Positions 1 through 6,343 of a stretch of DNA of 46,497 nucleotides are shown in pieces. The first letter of the stretch is position 1; every line of letters begins with the position of its first letter. A program made the position numbers and the translations under genes. The notes below the pieces were generated by a model, which was not told where the DNA came from, made no database searches, and saw nothing but the letters and a program-made list of their open reading frames with translations. This DNA comes from an uncultured Blautia sp. (GTDB lineage Bacteria > Bacillota > Clostridia > Lachnospirales > Lachnospiraceae): assembly GCA_934424575.1 (NCBI GenBank), contig CAKRXU010000021.1, positions 1 to 46,497 on the forward strand. Reading direction: 5' to 3'.

Positions 1-2
1 GC

Positions 3-83
3 ATCGGAATTACCATCAGCTATTTCAAAAGGATTTTTAACAATTCGTCCAAAGGACTGCATAGGGTGGTTTCATTCGTGTAA
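3..83 (+). other. possible C-terminal end of an upstream gene
   Basis: Frame 3 is open from the window edge to a TAA at 81-83 and would give a short, mixed hydrophobic and basic tail of 26 residues. This is only a possible 3' end of a gene outside the window; no motif supports it. Positions 84-240 are AT-rich and show nothing I recognise. Confidence 0.15.
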
Positions 84-246
84 TTATGTGCAATAATTTA
101 TTGGATTGCTATAAAGAAAATTATAGTTGATACTGCCAGTTTTTTATTTTTCATCATATTGTCAATGAGATAAGCAGAGGCTGATACAATGGATTATCAG
201 CTTTATACTGGGACATTTGAATTAGAATAAATGTATGGATGTGAAA

Positions 247-288
247 ACAGACGTGAACATATTTGGGGGGGAATAAGTTCACGTCTGT
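247..288 (-). terminator. hairpin downstream of the XRE regulator
   Basis: Perfect 12-bp inverted repeat ACAGACGTGAAC (247-258) and GTTCACGTCTGT (277-288) around a loop containing seven G. Read on the minus strand it lies just after the stop of the regulator gene and is followed by only four T, so it is a weak intrinsic terminator or a 3' stabilising hairpin. Confidence 0.55.
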
Positions 289-302
289 CTTGAGAAGAAA
301 TA

Positions 303-851
303 TTATTCTTTTTTCCACTGCTTCTTAGGCTCAAACTTACCACAATCATCGCAGGTATAAGGCCAGTTGATTTTCCACTCAAAATATTCATCTCTGGTGA
401 TTTTGCCGGATTTCAGTTCATCCATCCGAACCACCCATTCTTTCAGAAAACCATTCAAAACTCCATAATCAAACCACATGCAGACAGGAGCATGAGCAGG
501 CCAGTTATCATTATCATGGTAGTAGACGGAAGTGTCAGCTACTTCATTACATTTTTCTCCGGGAAATTTCTTGGGAAGAAACAGATGTAATGCAGACGGA
601 TTAAATTCATCCAGCCAGAAAAGCAGTTCCATCATTTCAGGAGCATCCCGTCCAGCAGTATCGTAGAGTGTATACGGGTTGACATCAAGTGCCTTTGCCA
701 TTTTATCGACCAGATCTTTTTTCGGGACACGAACGCCTTTTTCATATTGTACAATTCTATGCTGATCGGTCAGTCCGATCTTCTCTGACAATTCTTTTTG
801 TGTCATTTTCCGGAATGTCCGGATTTTTTTTAATTTCATATTAAAATTCAT
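303..851 (-). CDS. XRE-family helix-turn-helix regulator with CxxC tail
   Basis: 182 aa. Residues about 5-62 form a Cro/C1-type helix-turn-helix domain: KLKKIRTFRKMTQKELSEKI, then a recognition helix region and the typical VPKKDLVDKMAKALDV stretch. The rest (about 70-182) is not a domain I can name; it is rich in aromatic residues and ends with a CDDC pair that could bind a metal. The start ATG has an AGAGGTGG ribosome site four bases upstream. It is transcribed away from xis/int, as expected for a regulator carried by an integrative element. The target is not visible in the sequence; control of the neighbouring leader promoter or of element genes is inference. Confidence 0.8.
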   Translation of the reverse strand: MNFNMKLKKIRTFRKMTQKELSEKIGLTDQHRIVQYEKGVRVPKKDLVDKMAKALDVNPYTLYDTAGRDAPEMMELLFWLDEFNPSALHLFLPKKFPGEKCNEVADTSVYYHDNDNWPAHAPVCMWFDYGVLNGFLKEWVVRMDELKSGKITRDEYFEWKINWPYTCDDCGKFEPKKQWKKE

Positions 852-998
852 AAAGCCACCTCTGCATTAGTCCTGATAAATTCTATTGAATATAGGGAAA
901 ACAAGGAATGAATAATGATTTGTCCATATTATAACATAAATTAACAGAAAATCAATGAAAAAGAGTACAAAAAAGCACCTAAAATATGTACGGTGGTA

Positions 999-1027
999 TT
1001 GACATTGACAGTAAGGAAGAATATAAT
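999..1027 (+). promoter_or_regulatory. consensus SigA promoter of the xis/int region
   Basis: TTGACA (999-1004), a 17-bp spacer and TATAAT (1022-1027): a perfect consensus. Transcription would start near 1034 and run through the structured leader into xis and int. A second TTGACA (1005-1010) directly abuts the first, which could be incidental. Confidence 0.75.
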
Positions 1028-1033
1028 GGCATT

Positions 1034-1404
1034 AAATCAAATAGGTACAAAAATGTATACCTACAAAATGTGCAACTTTTGATTATCGAACCTTGAAAAT
1101 TGAATGAGCTGTATAGGTGCCTTTCGAGGCTTAAAGGATAATACAGGTTTCCACCGCTGTGCCAGAGAGTAGTATGTGGGAGCCAAAGATACTCCGGCAA
1201 CGGCTGGTAGGCTTGAGAAGAAGCTGGCAGCATTCAGAAAGATTTCTGATAGAGGTCAACTGTAACGTTGACACCGCCTATACGAATGGAAGCCAACACG
1301 CCGAACAGAACGGAAAATCATTGTAAGCAGTCCAATTCAAAATAAAATGTACTGACAACGGGCATAACCGCTGTCTGGGAGGTGATGCAGAAGAATACGG
1401 AGGA
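1034..1404 (+). ncRNA. structured leader upstream of the excisionase gene
   Basis: About 370 nt without a credible gene between a consensus promoter and xis. Visible hairpins include GCCT-TTCG-AGGC (UUCG tetraloop, near 1120-1131), a GCCAG...CTGGC pairing (about 1160-1228), and GTCAAC/GTTGAC (about 1257-1274). The composition is more GC-rich than the flanks. It could be a cis-regulatory leader for xis/int or a stable RNA of the element. An 84-codon minus-strand frame across 979-1233 has no ribosome site and is ignored. Confidence 0.4.
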
Positions 1405-1421
1405 AAGGAGGTATGTGCATC

Positions 1422-1616
1422 ATGAGAAAAACAACAGAGTATAAGGCTGAGAACCGTCTGACGGTAGATATTGAAGGATTAATGGCAATGTTATCCTGCG
1501 GAGAAGTAACTGCAAAGAAAATTGCAGACTATGCAGAAGCAAGAGTGATTGTTGGAAGACGTGTTCTTTATAACGTGGATAAGATAAAAAAATATATTGA
1601 TGCAATGGCAGTGTAA
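1422..1616 (+). CDS. xis: excisionase, Tn916/Tn1549 Xis type
   Basis: 64 aa, small and basic, directly upstream of the integrase. The central part (LSCGEVTAKKIADYAEARV) resembles the winged-helix recognition part of Tn916-type Xis proteins, which bind arm sites and steer the integrase toward excision. The ATG at 1422 is chosen over the in-frame ATG at 1413 because the strong site AAAGGAGG (1404-1411) is 10 bases before 1422 but only one base before 1413. The gap to the integrase is 231 bp, AT-rich, with no recognisable terminator. Confidence 0.75.
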   Translation: MRKTTEYKAENRLTVDIEGLMAMLSCGEVTAKKIADYAEARVIVGRRVLYNVDKIKKYIDAMAV

Positions 1617-1847
1617 TGAAAGATGAGAGGATAAAATACAACAACTTTCCTTCGGAATGAAAAGGGAAAAGGGAAAAATATTCCTGTAAAACAGGCAAAT
1701 AAAAATTAGCATTTTGCAGGAATTTACCCTTGGAAATCTTAAAATATTATGTTAATCTGTGAGCAGATATCAGGCAGTAAATGACTGATACCGACAGGAC
1801 AAAAATCATTCCGAATAACGAAAAATGAAGTGAAAGGAATGATTGAT

Positions 1848-3124
1848 ATGGCAAGAAAAGATAATAAAGGCAGAAATTTAAAAACAGGTGAATACCAGCG
1901 CCCGGATGGACGTTATGAGTATCGCTACAAGGATGAAATTACCGGAAAGCGTAATTCGGTTTATGCAGCTGATCTGGCGAGTCTGCGAGAAATGGAAAAG
2001 AAGATCAATAAGGATATGGATGATCTGCTTATTACAGACGCATCAGTCAAGAAGCTGACTGTAAATACTTTGTTTGAGCGATACATGGCAACAAAGAATA
2101 TCAAGGAAAGAACGAAAAAGAATTATATCCGTATGTGGGACTATCGTATACGAAATACTTTGGGAAATATTCGTGTTGTAGATTTTAAGACATCTCACGT
2201 AAGGACGTTCTTTTCAGCATTGTCAGATGAAGGACTGGCACACAGCACGATCAAAGGTCTTTATGGCTTATTGAATCCTAGTTTTGAACTGGCAGTGGAA
2301 GACGGGATTATCCGTAAGAATCCGGTAACTGGAACACTTGGAGATTATGGGGCTCCGGCAAAAGAGAAAGAAGCACTGACACTGGAACAGCAGGAAAAAC
2401 TTCTGAAGTTTGTTGAACAGAGTAATGTGTATAAGCCTCATCTTCCAATGATGCAGGTTATGTTTGGGGCTTGCCTGAGAGTGAGTGAAACCATCGGCTT
2501 AACCTGGTCAGATGTGGATATGAAGAATCGGGAGATCCATGTAGGTGGACAGCTTGTGTATTATGAAGGTGATGAAGGATATTGTTTCCATGATTCAGAA
2601 ACCAAAACGGATGCAGGAATCAGAGATATTCCTATGACACAGATGGTATATGATGCGTTCCGTAAGCAGAGAGAACTGAATCTGATGCTTGGTTTGCAGA
2701 GTAATGTTGAGATCGGTGGACGCAGTGGATTCATCTTCAATACAAAACATGGGCGTCCGATCATGCCGGCGGGAGTGAACAGCTTTCTGAAAAATATTGT
2801 TAATGCCTATAATAAGAAAGAAAGCAAACTGGCAGAAGAAGAGAAGCGAGAGCCGGAGCTGATGCCTCCTATTTCATCGCATACCCTTCGTCATACGGGA
2901 TGTACCAGACTGGGTGAGAACAATGTCAATCCCAAAGTTATGCAGTATGTGATGGGGTGCTGGATGTCCGGTGGACATCCGTTTAGCACCGACCGTAGCG
3001 GAGCGAAGAACATTCAGATGCACAGATTACAATGAATGTCTACAATCATATTGCAGAAAAGTCTCATGTGGAGAATGAAATGTCTAAAATGAACCTGCCG
3101 GAAACCGTACCTGCTGTGGTATAA
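1848..3124 (+). pseudogene. int: Tn916-type tyrosine integrase, disrupted at its catalytic C-terminus
   Basis: Open as 395 aa to a TGA at 3033-3035. An N-terminal arm-binding domain (about 1-60) is followed by a SAM-like core-binding domain (about 70-170) and a catalytic domain. Arg211 (in CLRVSE) and the HTLRHT box with His345 and Arg348 are in the places known for Tn916 Int. After VMQYVMG370 the expected His371 is replaced by Cys and an unrelated stretch (WMSGGHPFSTDRSG...). The true tail, reading TMNVYNHIAEKSHVENEMSK and on to a TAA at 3122-3124, follows in another frame and carries the catalytic Tyr (codon 3041-3043). The inserted DNA forms a long bulged hairpin. ATG 1848 is preferred because AAAGGA lies nine bases upstream. 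As read, the protein lacks the nucleophile and should be inactive. Confidence 0.85.
2956..3027 (+). repeat. bulged-hairpin insertion in the integrase gene
   Basis: GGTGCT (2956-2961) pairs with AGCACC (2985-2990), and inside it GGATGTCC (2962-2969) pairs with GGACATCC (2973-2980) across a GGT loop. A 4-base GTTT bulge sits on the 3' side. The hairpin is followed by GACCGTAGCGGAGCGAAG. The sequence replaces the conserved codons after MG370. CAGAT is repeated at an 8-base interval near 3016-3028, and the frame is shifted by +2 after this region. Candidates are a palindromic MITE or PATE left by an IS200/IS605-type element, or a REP-like repeat; neither is proven. Confidence 0.6.
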
Positions 3125-3135
3125 ACCAGAAGCCG

Positions 3136-3203
3136 TTGTCGTAAAATGTGGTAAGAAAATCAGACGAATATATTTTCCAAAAGATTTGTCGTAAAAATGT
3201 GGT
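3136..3203 (+). repeat. two direct repeats after the integrase
   Basis: TTGTCGTAAAATGTGGT (3136-3152) recurs with one extra A at 3186-3203, spaced 50 bp start to start. Paired direct repeats next to int are typical of arm-type sites bound by the N-terminal domain of Tn916-type integrases. The function is inferred from position only. Confidence 0.5.
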
Positions 3204-3244
3204 CAAATCAAGAAAATCGAGTGCGAAAGCAAGTGAAAAATCCC

Positions 3245-3288
3245 TGTGAAGCCCGTAAAATCAAGGCTTCACAAAATCTTCACAAAAA
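3245..3288. terminator. hairpin near the element boundary
   Basis: Nine-bp stem TGTGAAGCC (3245-3253) and GGCTTCACA (3265-3273). The right arm starts a tandem CTTCACAAAA repeat (3268-3277 and 3279-3288). It could end int transcription or be part of the element's end; there is no T-tract on the plus strand. Confidence 0.35.
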
Positions 3289-3289
3289 A

Positions 3290-3316
3290 TTAGCACTCAC
3301 CTCTTGACAGTGCTAA
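3290..3316 (+). promoter_or_regulatory. CIRCE operator (HrcA site)
   Basis: TTAGCACTC, nine bases, then CAGTGCTAA: 17 of the 18 conserved CIRCE arm positions match (consensus right arm GAGTGCTAA). It overlaps the -35 of the promoter below, so HrcA bound here would block transcription of the two hsp20 genes until heat stress. Confidence 0.85.
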
Positions 3317-3332
3317 CAACAAGTGTTATATT
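3304..3332 (+). promoter_or_regulatory. SigA promoter of the hsp20 operon
   Basis: TTGACA (3304-3309), 17-bp spacer, TATATT (3327-3332). The -35 lies inside the CIRCE element. The leader to the first start codon is about 130 nt and contains a 7-bp hairpin, AAGAGAT (3359-3365) with ATCTCTT (3382-3388). Confidence 0.85.
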
Positions 3333-3467
3333 ACAACTAGAACAAAGGAAGAGGGATAAAGAGATAAGAAGATTGAAGAAAATCTCTTAGATATCCTTCA
3401 TACCAACCGGGTTCAGTACTTAACAATTTAGTTGATATAGATTATAAAGAAAAGGGAGAGATGACTT

Positions 3468-3926
3468 ATGTTAATGCCTAGTATTTTTGGAGAAAGTTTA
3501 TTTGATGATTTCTTTACACCGTTCTATTACGATGACAAAGATGAGAAGAAAGCAGAGAAGAAGCTGTATGGACACAGAGCACAGAATCTTCTGAAAACAG
3601 ATATCAAAGAAACCAAGGAAGGTTATGAACTGGTAATTGATGTACCTGGATTCAAGAAAGAGGAAGTTAAGGTAGCTCTGAAAGATGGTTATCTGACCGT
3701 CAGCGCAGCCAAAGGTCTTGATGAAGAACAGGATGACAAGAAGACAGGACGTTACATCAGACGTGAACGTTATGCAGGAGCATGCGAGAGAAGCTTTTAT
3801 GTAGGTGAAGATGTTACACAGGAAGACATCAAAGGTGAATACAAACACGGTATCCTGAAACTGTTTGTTCCGAAGAAAGAAGCAAAACCAGTTTCCAATG
3901 ATCCGAAATATATTACCATTGAATAA
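3468..3926 (+). CDS. Hsp20/alpha-crystallin small heat shock protein (first copy)
   Basis: 152 aa, normal length for bacterial small heat shock proteins. These are ATP-independent holdases that bind unfolding proteins and pass them to DnaK/GroEL. The alpha-crystallin domain spans about 42-140: it begins LLKTDIKETKEGYELVIDVP, has GFKKEEVKVALKDGYLTVSA, and closes with the GILKLFVPKK strand. The C-terminal I-T-I-E resembles the I-x-I anchor used in oligomers. The ATG at 3468 is preceded by GGGAG nine bases upstream. It is the first gene behind the CIRCE promoter and is followed 161 bp later by a second copy. Confidence 0.95.
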   Translation: MLMPSIFGESLFDDFFTPFYYDDKDEKKAEKKLYGHRAQNLLKTDIKETKEGYELVIDVPGFKKEEVKVALKDGYLTVSAAKGLDEEQDDKKTGRYIRRERYAGACERSFYVGEDVTQEDIKGEYKHGILKLFVPKKEAKPVSNDPKYITIE

Positions 3927-3952
3927 TCAGTAATTGATTTGATCAGATTCCC

Positions 3953-4007
3953 GTCAGACAATATCTGACCGCTAAAAAGCTCGTGGTGCTGCCCGGAGAC
4001 TTCGGGC
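3953..4007 (+). other. two small hairpins between the hsp20 genes
   Basis: GTCAGA/TCTGAC (3953-3958, 3964-3969) and GCCCG/CGGGC (3991-3995, 4003-4007), the second extended by an outer GGT/ACC. Neither has a T-tract, so they are more likely mRNA processing or stability elements than terminators. I see no separate promoter for the second gene. Confidence 0.4.
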
Positions 4008-4087
4008 GGTACCCTTAAATATAGATTTGCAGGCAACAGTCGAAAGACTTGTATATAGATTTTTTATCATAAAAGGAGAGATGACTT

Positions 4088-4540
4088 ATGTTAATGCCTA
4101 GTATTTTTGGAGAAAACTTATTTGATGATGATTGGATGAACTTCCCGTTTAACGATGAGTTTTGGGGCAAGAAGAATCCACTTTATGGTAAACATGCACA
4201 GAACATGATGAAAACAGATATCCGTGAAACAGACGGCAGCTATGAACTGGATGTCGATCTTCCGGGATTTAAGAAAGATGAGATCAAGATTCAGCTGAAA
4301 GATGGTTATCTGACACTGGCAGCAGCTAAAGGTCTTGACAAAGACGAGAAAGATAAAGAAGGCAATTACATCAGACGTGAACGTTATGCAGGAACCTTAA
4401 GCAGAAGCTTCTATGTTGGTGATGCAGTCAGCGAGGAAGATATCCACGCGAAATATGAAGACGGTATTCTGAAACTTTCCGTTCCGAAGAAAGCACCGAA
4501 AGCCGTTGAGAAAAATGGTTACATCGCAATCGAAGGTTAA
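4088..4540 (+). CDS. Hsp20/alpha-crystallin small heat shock protein (second copy)
   Basis: 150 aa paralogue of the preceding gene. The alpha-crystallin domain (about 40-140) has the same order of blocks: MKTDIRETDGSYELDVDLPG, then DEIKIQLKDGYLTLAAAKGL, then GILKLSVPKK, ending with an I-A-I-E anchor. The bases from the ribosome site through codon 9 are identical to those of the first copy over 41 nt. The protein differs mainly in the N-terminal arm (DDDWMNFPFNDEFWGKK), which in this family affects oligomer form and client choice. The two genes probably share one heat-induced transcript that ends at 4603. Confidence 0.95.
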   Translation: MLMPSIFGENLFDDDWMNFPFNDEFWGKKNPLYGKHAQNMMKTDIRETDGSYELDVDLPGFKKDEIKIQLKDGYLTLAAAKGLDKDEKDKEGNYIRRERYAGTLSRSFYVGDAVSEEDIHAKYEDGILKLSVPKKAPKAVEKNGYIAIEG

Positions 4541-4575
4541 ACCTCCATTGCTTATTCTCCCCCACATATACATGG

Positions 4576-4603
4576 CCGGGATCCGAAAGGGTCCCGGTTT
4601 TTT
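4576..4603 (+). terminator. intrinsic terminator of the hsp20 operon
   Basis: CCGGGATCC (4576-4584), GAAA tetraloop, GGGTCCCGG (4589-4597), then six T. Confidence 0.9.
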
Positions 4604-4626
4604 GTGTGAGTTTACAAAAAGTTTCG

Positions 4627-4655
4627 TTGACCAGACGAGAAAGTTTTGTTAAGAT
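4627..4655 (+). promoter_or_regulatory. probable promoter of the 211-aa gene
   Basis: TTGACC (4627-4632), 17-bp spacer, TAAGAT (4650-4655). The leader to the start at 4837 is about 175 nt and includes a three-codon frame (ATGAAAGAATAA, near 4798) after AAGGTGG. Confidence 0.6.
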
Positions 4656-4836
4656 TAGAACATAAAGAGCTAAAAAGAAAGGGCGATGCAGAAAAGTTAT
4701 TTATCTGTACAGAAGATAAAACTTTCTGGATGAAACAGAAAGTGAAAATACATTCCGATAATTCCTTTAAGAAACGGTATTTAAAGAAGGTGGCTTATAT
4801 GAAAGAATAATTTCTGAAATGGAGGAAAGAATTGGT

Positions 4837-5472
4837 ATGTGTGATACATTGGATAAATTGAGTTTGGAAAGAAAGACAGAAGAATCTTCTGGAAAATGGG
4901 CATCATCAAATAAAGTTCTTGTTGCGAGAGATGTAGAGGGACATAAGTTTGTTGTAATTCCTCAGGTGATTTTTAAAGGAAAGCGAAGTATTTCATGGAA
5001 AGAAGTAGAGAAGTACTTGATTCGTTATATTGGAGATATATTTCAAGTACTGGAAACGGAAGATTTGATTTCGGTTGACAGGATGTTTGTTAATGAGTAT
5101 ACAGGATCAAATTATACAAACAAGTTAAGAGGAGCATTACCTAAAGTAAAGGCAAATATGTCACAAGGGATTCCTCAAATGATTGAAATTGCAACAGACA
5201 GGCGTTGGAAGAGAGATTTCGAAAGTAAACATAAGAAACGAGCTATAAATGGCTGGTATCGTTATAATACACGCTTTGCAATGCCAGTGACAAATGAGCA
5301 GGGAGAAATTGTAGAATATAATGTATATCAGGCTGTGCTTATTGTCAGGTGCTCGGCAGATGAGAAACTATATTTGTATGATATCCAGAATATAAAAAAA
5401 GAAACGAGATACCCATCATGGATTGGAAAATCAGATGGTCAGAAACCCGTTTCTAGTATTAATATAAACTAA
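4837..5472 (+). CDS. uncharacterised 211-aa protein, possible polyvalent-protein domain
   Basis: I do not recognise this family with certainty. The body (about 28-195) has a compact alpha/beta look. Notable blocks are HKFVVIPQVIFKGKRSISWK, a glycine/asparagine patch EYTGSNYTNKLRG, NGWYRYNTRFAMPV, and YQAVLIVRCSADEKLYLYDI followed by NIKKE. From memory, similar blocks occur at the ends of large polyvalent proteins of Firmicute mobile elements, some of which are nucleases or other toxins; this is a weak impression. The ATG at 4837 is used because GGAGGA (4821-4826) lies 10 bases upstream, and the in-frame ATG at 4819 overlaps that site. It is a single-gene unit with its own promoter and terminator. 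Its lysine-rich, AT-rich codons differ from the following genes, which suggests acquired DNA. Confidence 0.6.
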   Translation: MCDTLDKLSLERKTEESSGKWASSNKVLVARDVEGHKFVVIPQVIFKGKRSISWKEVEKYLIRYIGDIFQVLETEDLISVDRMFVNEYTGSNYTNKLRGALPKVKANMSQGIPQMIEIATDRRWKRDFESKHKKRAINGWYRYNTRFAMPVTNEQGEIVEYNVYQAVLIVRCSADEKLYLYDIQNIKKETRYPSWIGKSDGQKPVSSININ

Positions 5473-5540
5473 AAGAACAAAAGATGCAAGTATATATTTA
5501 GATTTTGAAGAAGAACCTAGGCTCTGTGGCTATGGGCAGT

Positions 5541-5579
5541 CCCGCATATATCATCTTTGTTTGATATATGCGGGATTTT
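5541..5579 (+). terminator. terminator after the 211-aa gene
   Basis: Perfect 13-bp stem CCCGCATATATCA (5541-5553) and TGATATATGCGGG (5562-5574), followed by ATTTTG. Confidence 0.7.
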
Positions 5580-5615
5580 GTGCTAAGATAATCCCCGGAA
5601 AGTGAGTGGATATAA

Positions 5616-6329
5616 ATGAAAAAGAGTTCAACTTTACGGGTGATCTTCTACGTTGTGGGGCTTCTTGTCCTGGCGTTGGGAATCATTCTGAATACGAAAT
5701 CAGGGCTTGGCGTTTCGCCGATCATCTCGGTATCTTATAGTATTTCTACTATATGGAATTTCAATTTTGGCAACATGACATTTGTACTGTATACAGTTTT
5801 TGTGATCGTGGAAATGATCCTGCATACGATCTGGAATCGCAGAGAGGCGGCGAAGGAAAGCGCAGCATTAAAACCGGCGGCAAGGAAATCGCTTCCTCTT
5901 ATCCTTGGAATGGATCTTCTGCAGCTTCCGCTGAGTCTGATCTTTACCAGATTCATGAACCTGTTTTCTGCGTGGATTCCGGCACCATCATATGGATTTG
6001 CTTTACAGCTTCTTGTTCTGGCAGGAGGAATCATCTGTACGGGAATCGGAGCGGCAATGTCTCTGAATATGCGTATCATTCCAAATCCAGGCGACGGTAT
6101 CGTACAGGCGATCGCAGACTTTATCCACAAACCGGTTGGTTTTACCAAGAACTGTTTTGACCTTTTTAATATCTGTATTACGATCAGCGTGGGAATGATC
6201 TTTGCCCATAAGCTGGTTGGAGTGGGGATTGGAACCGTGGTTGCGGTACTTGGTGTTGGTCGAGTGATCGCATTATTTAATCATCTCTTTATGAAGAAGA
6301 TGACAGAGGCGGCAGGAGTAGAGTATTAA
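5616..6329 (+). CDS. YczE/YitT-like integral membrane protein
   Basis: 237 aa, hydrophobic, about six membrane helices. It opens with a positively charged end and helix VIFYVVGLLVLALGIILNTK, followed by the GLGVSPIISVSYSIS stretch typical of the YczE/YyaS/YitT group. A later repeat-like stretch, MSLNMRIIPNPGDGIVQAIA, mirrors the first, as expected of the duplicated fold. The group's function is unsettled; B. subtilis YczE has been linked to surfactin production. The ribosome site is weak. It ends 14 bp before the ABC exporter gene, so the two are likely co-transcribed. Confidence 0.8.
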   Translation: MKKSSTLRVIFYVVGLLVLALGIILNTKSGLGVSPIISVSYSISTIWNFNFGNMTFVLYTVFVIVEMILHTIWNRREAAKESAALKPAARKSLPLILGMDLLQLPLSLIFTRFMNLFSAWIPAPSYGFALQLLVLAGGIICTGIGAAMSLNMRIIPNPGDGIVQAIADFIHKPVGFTKNCFDLFNICITISVGMIFAHKLVGVGIGTVVAVLGVGRVIALFNHLFMKKMTEAAGVEY

Positions 6330-6343
6330 TCAGGAGAAGAAAA

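Larger units (their letters stand above)
1..3290. mobile_element. end of a Tn916/Tn1549-like integrative element (partial)
   Basis: An XRE regulator, a long leader, a small excisionase and a Tn916-type integrase lie in the order expected at the integrase end of a conjugative or mobilisable element. Past the integrase come short direct repeats that could be integrase arm sites, and then ordinary chromosome begins with a CIRCE-controlled heat shock operon. The outer boundary is therefore somewhere between 3125 and 3290; I could not identify the exact att core. The conjugation and cargo genes, if present, lie left of the window. Because the integrase is disrupted, the element is probably fixed unless another integrase acts on it. 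Confidence 0.65.

Noticed and set aside
979..1233. 84-codon minus-strand frame in the region before xis
   Set aside because: No ribosome site and unlikely composition; the region is better explained as a structured leader on the plus strand.
3317..3467. RNA thermometer (ROSE or fourU) in the hsp20 leader
   Set aside because: I found no U-rich or anti-Shine-Dalgarno segment convincingly paired with the ribosome site; CIRCE already explains heat control.
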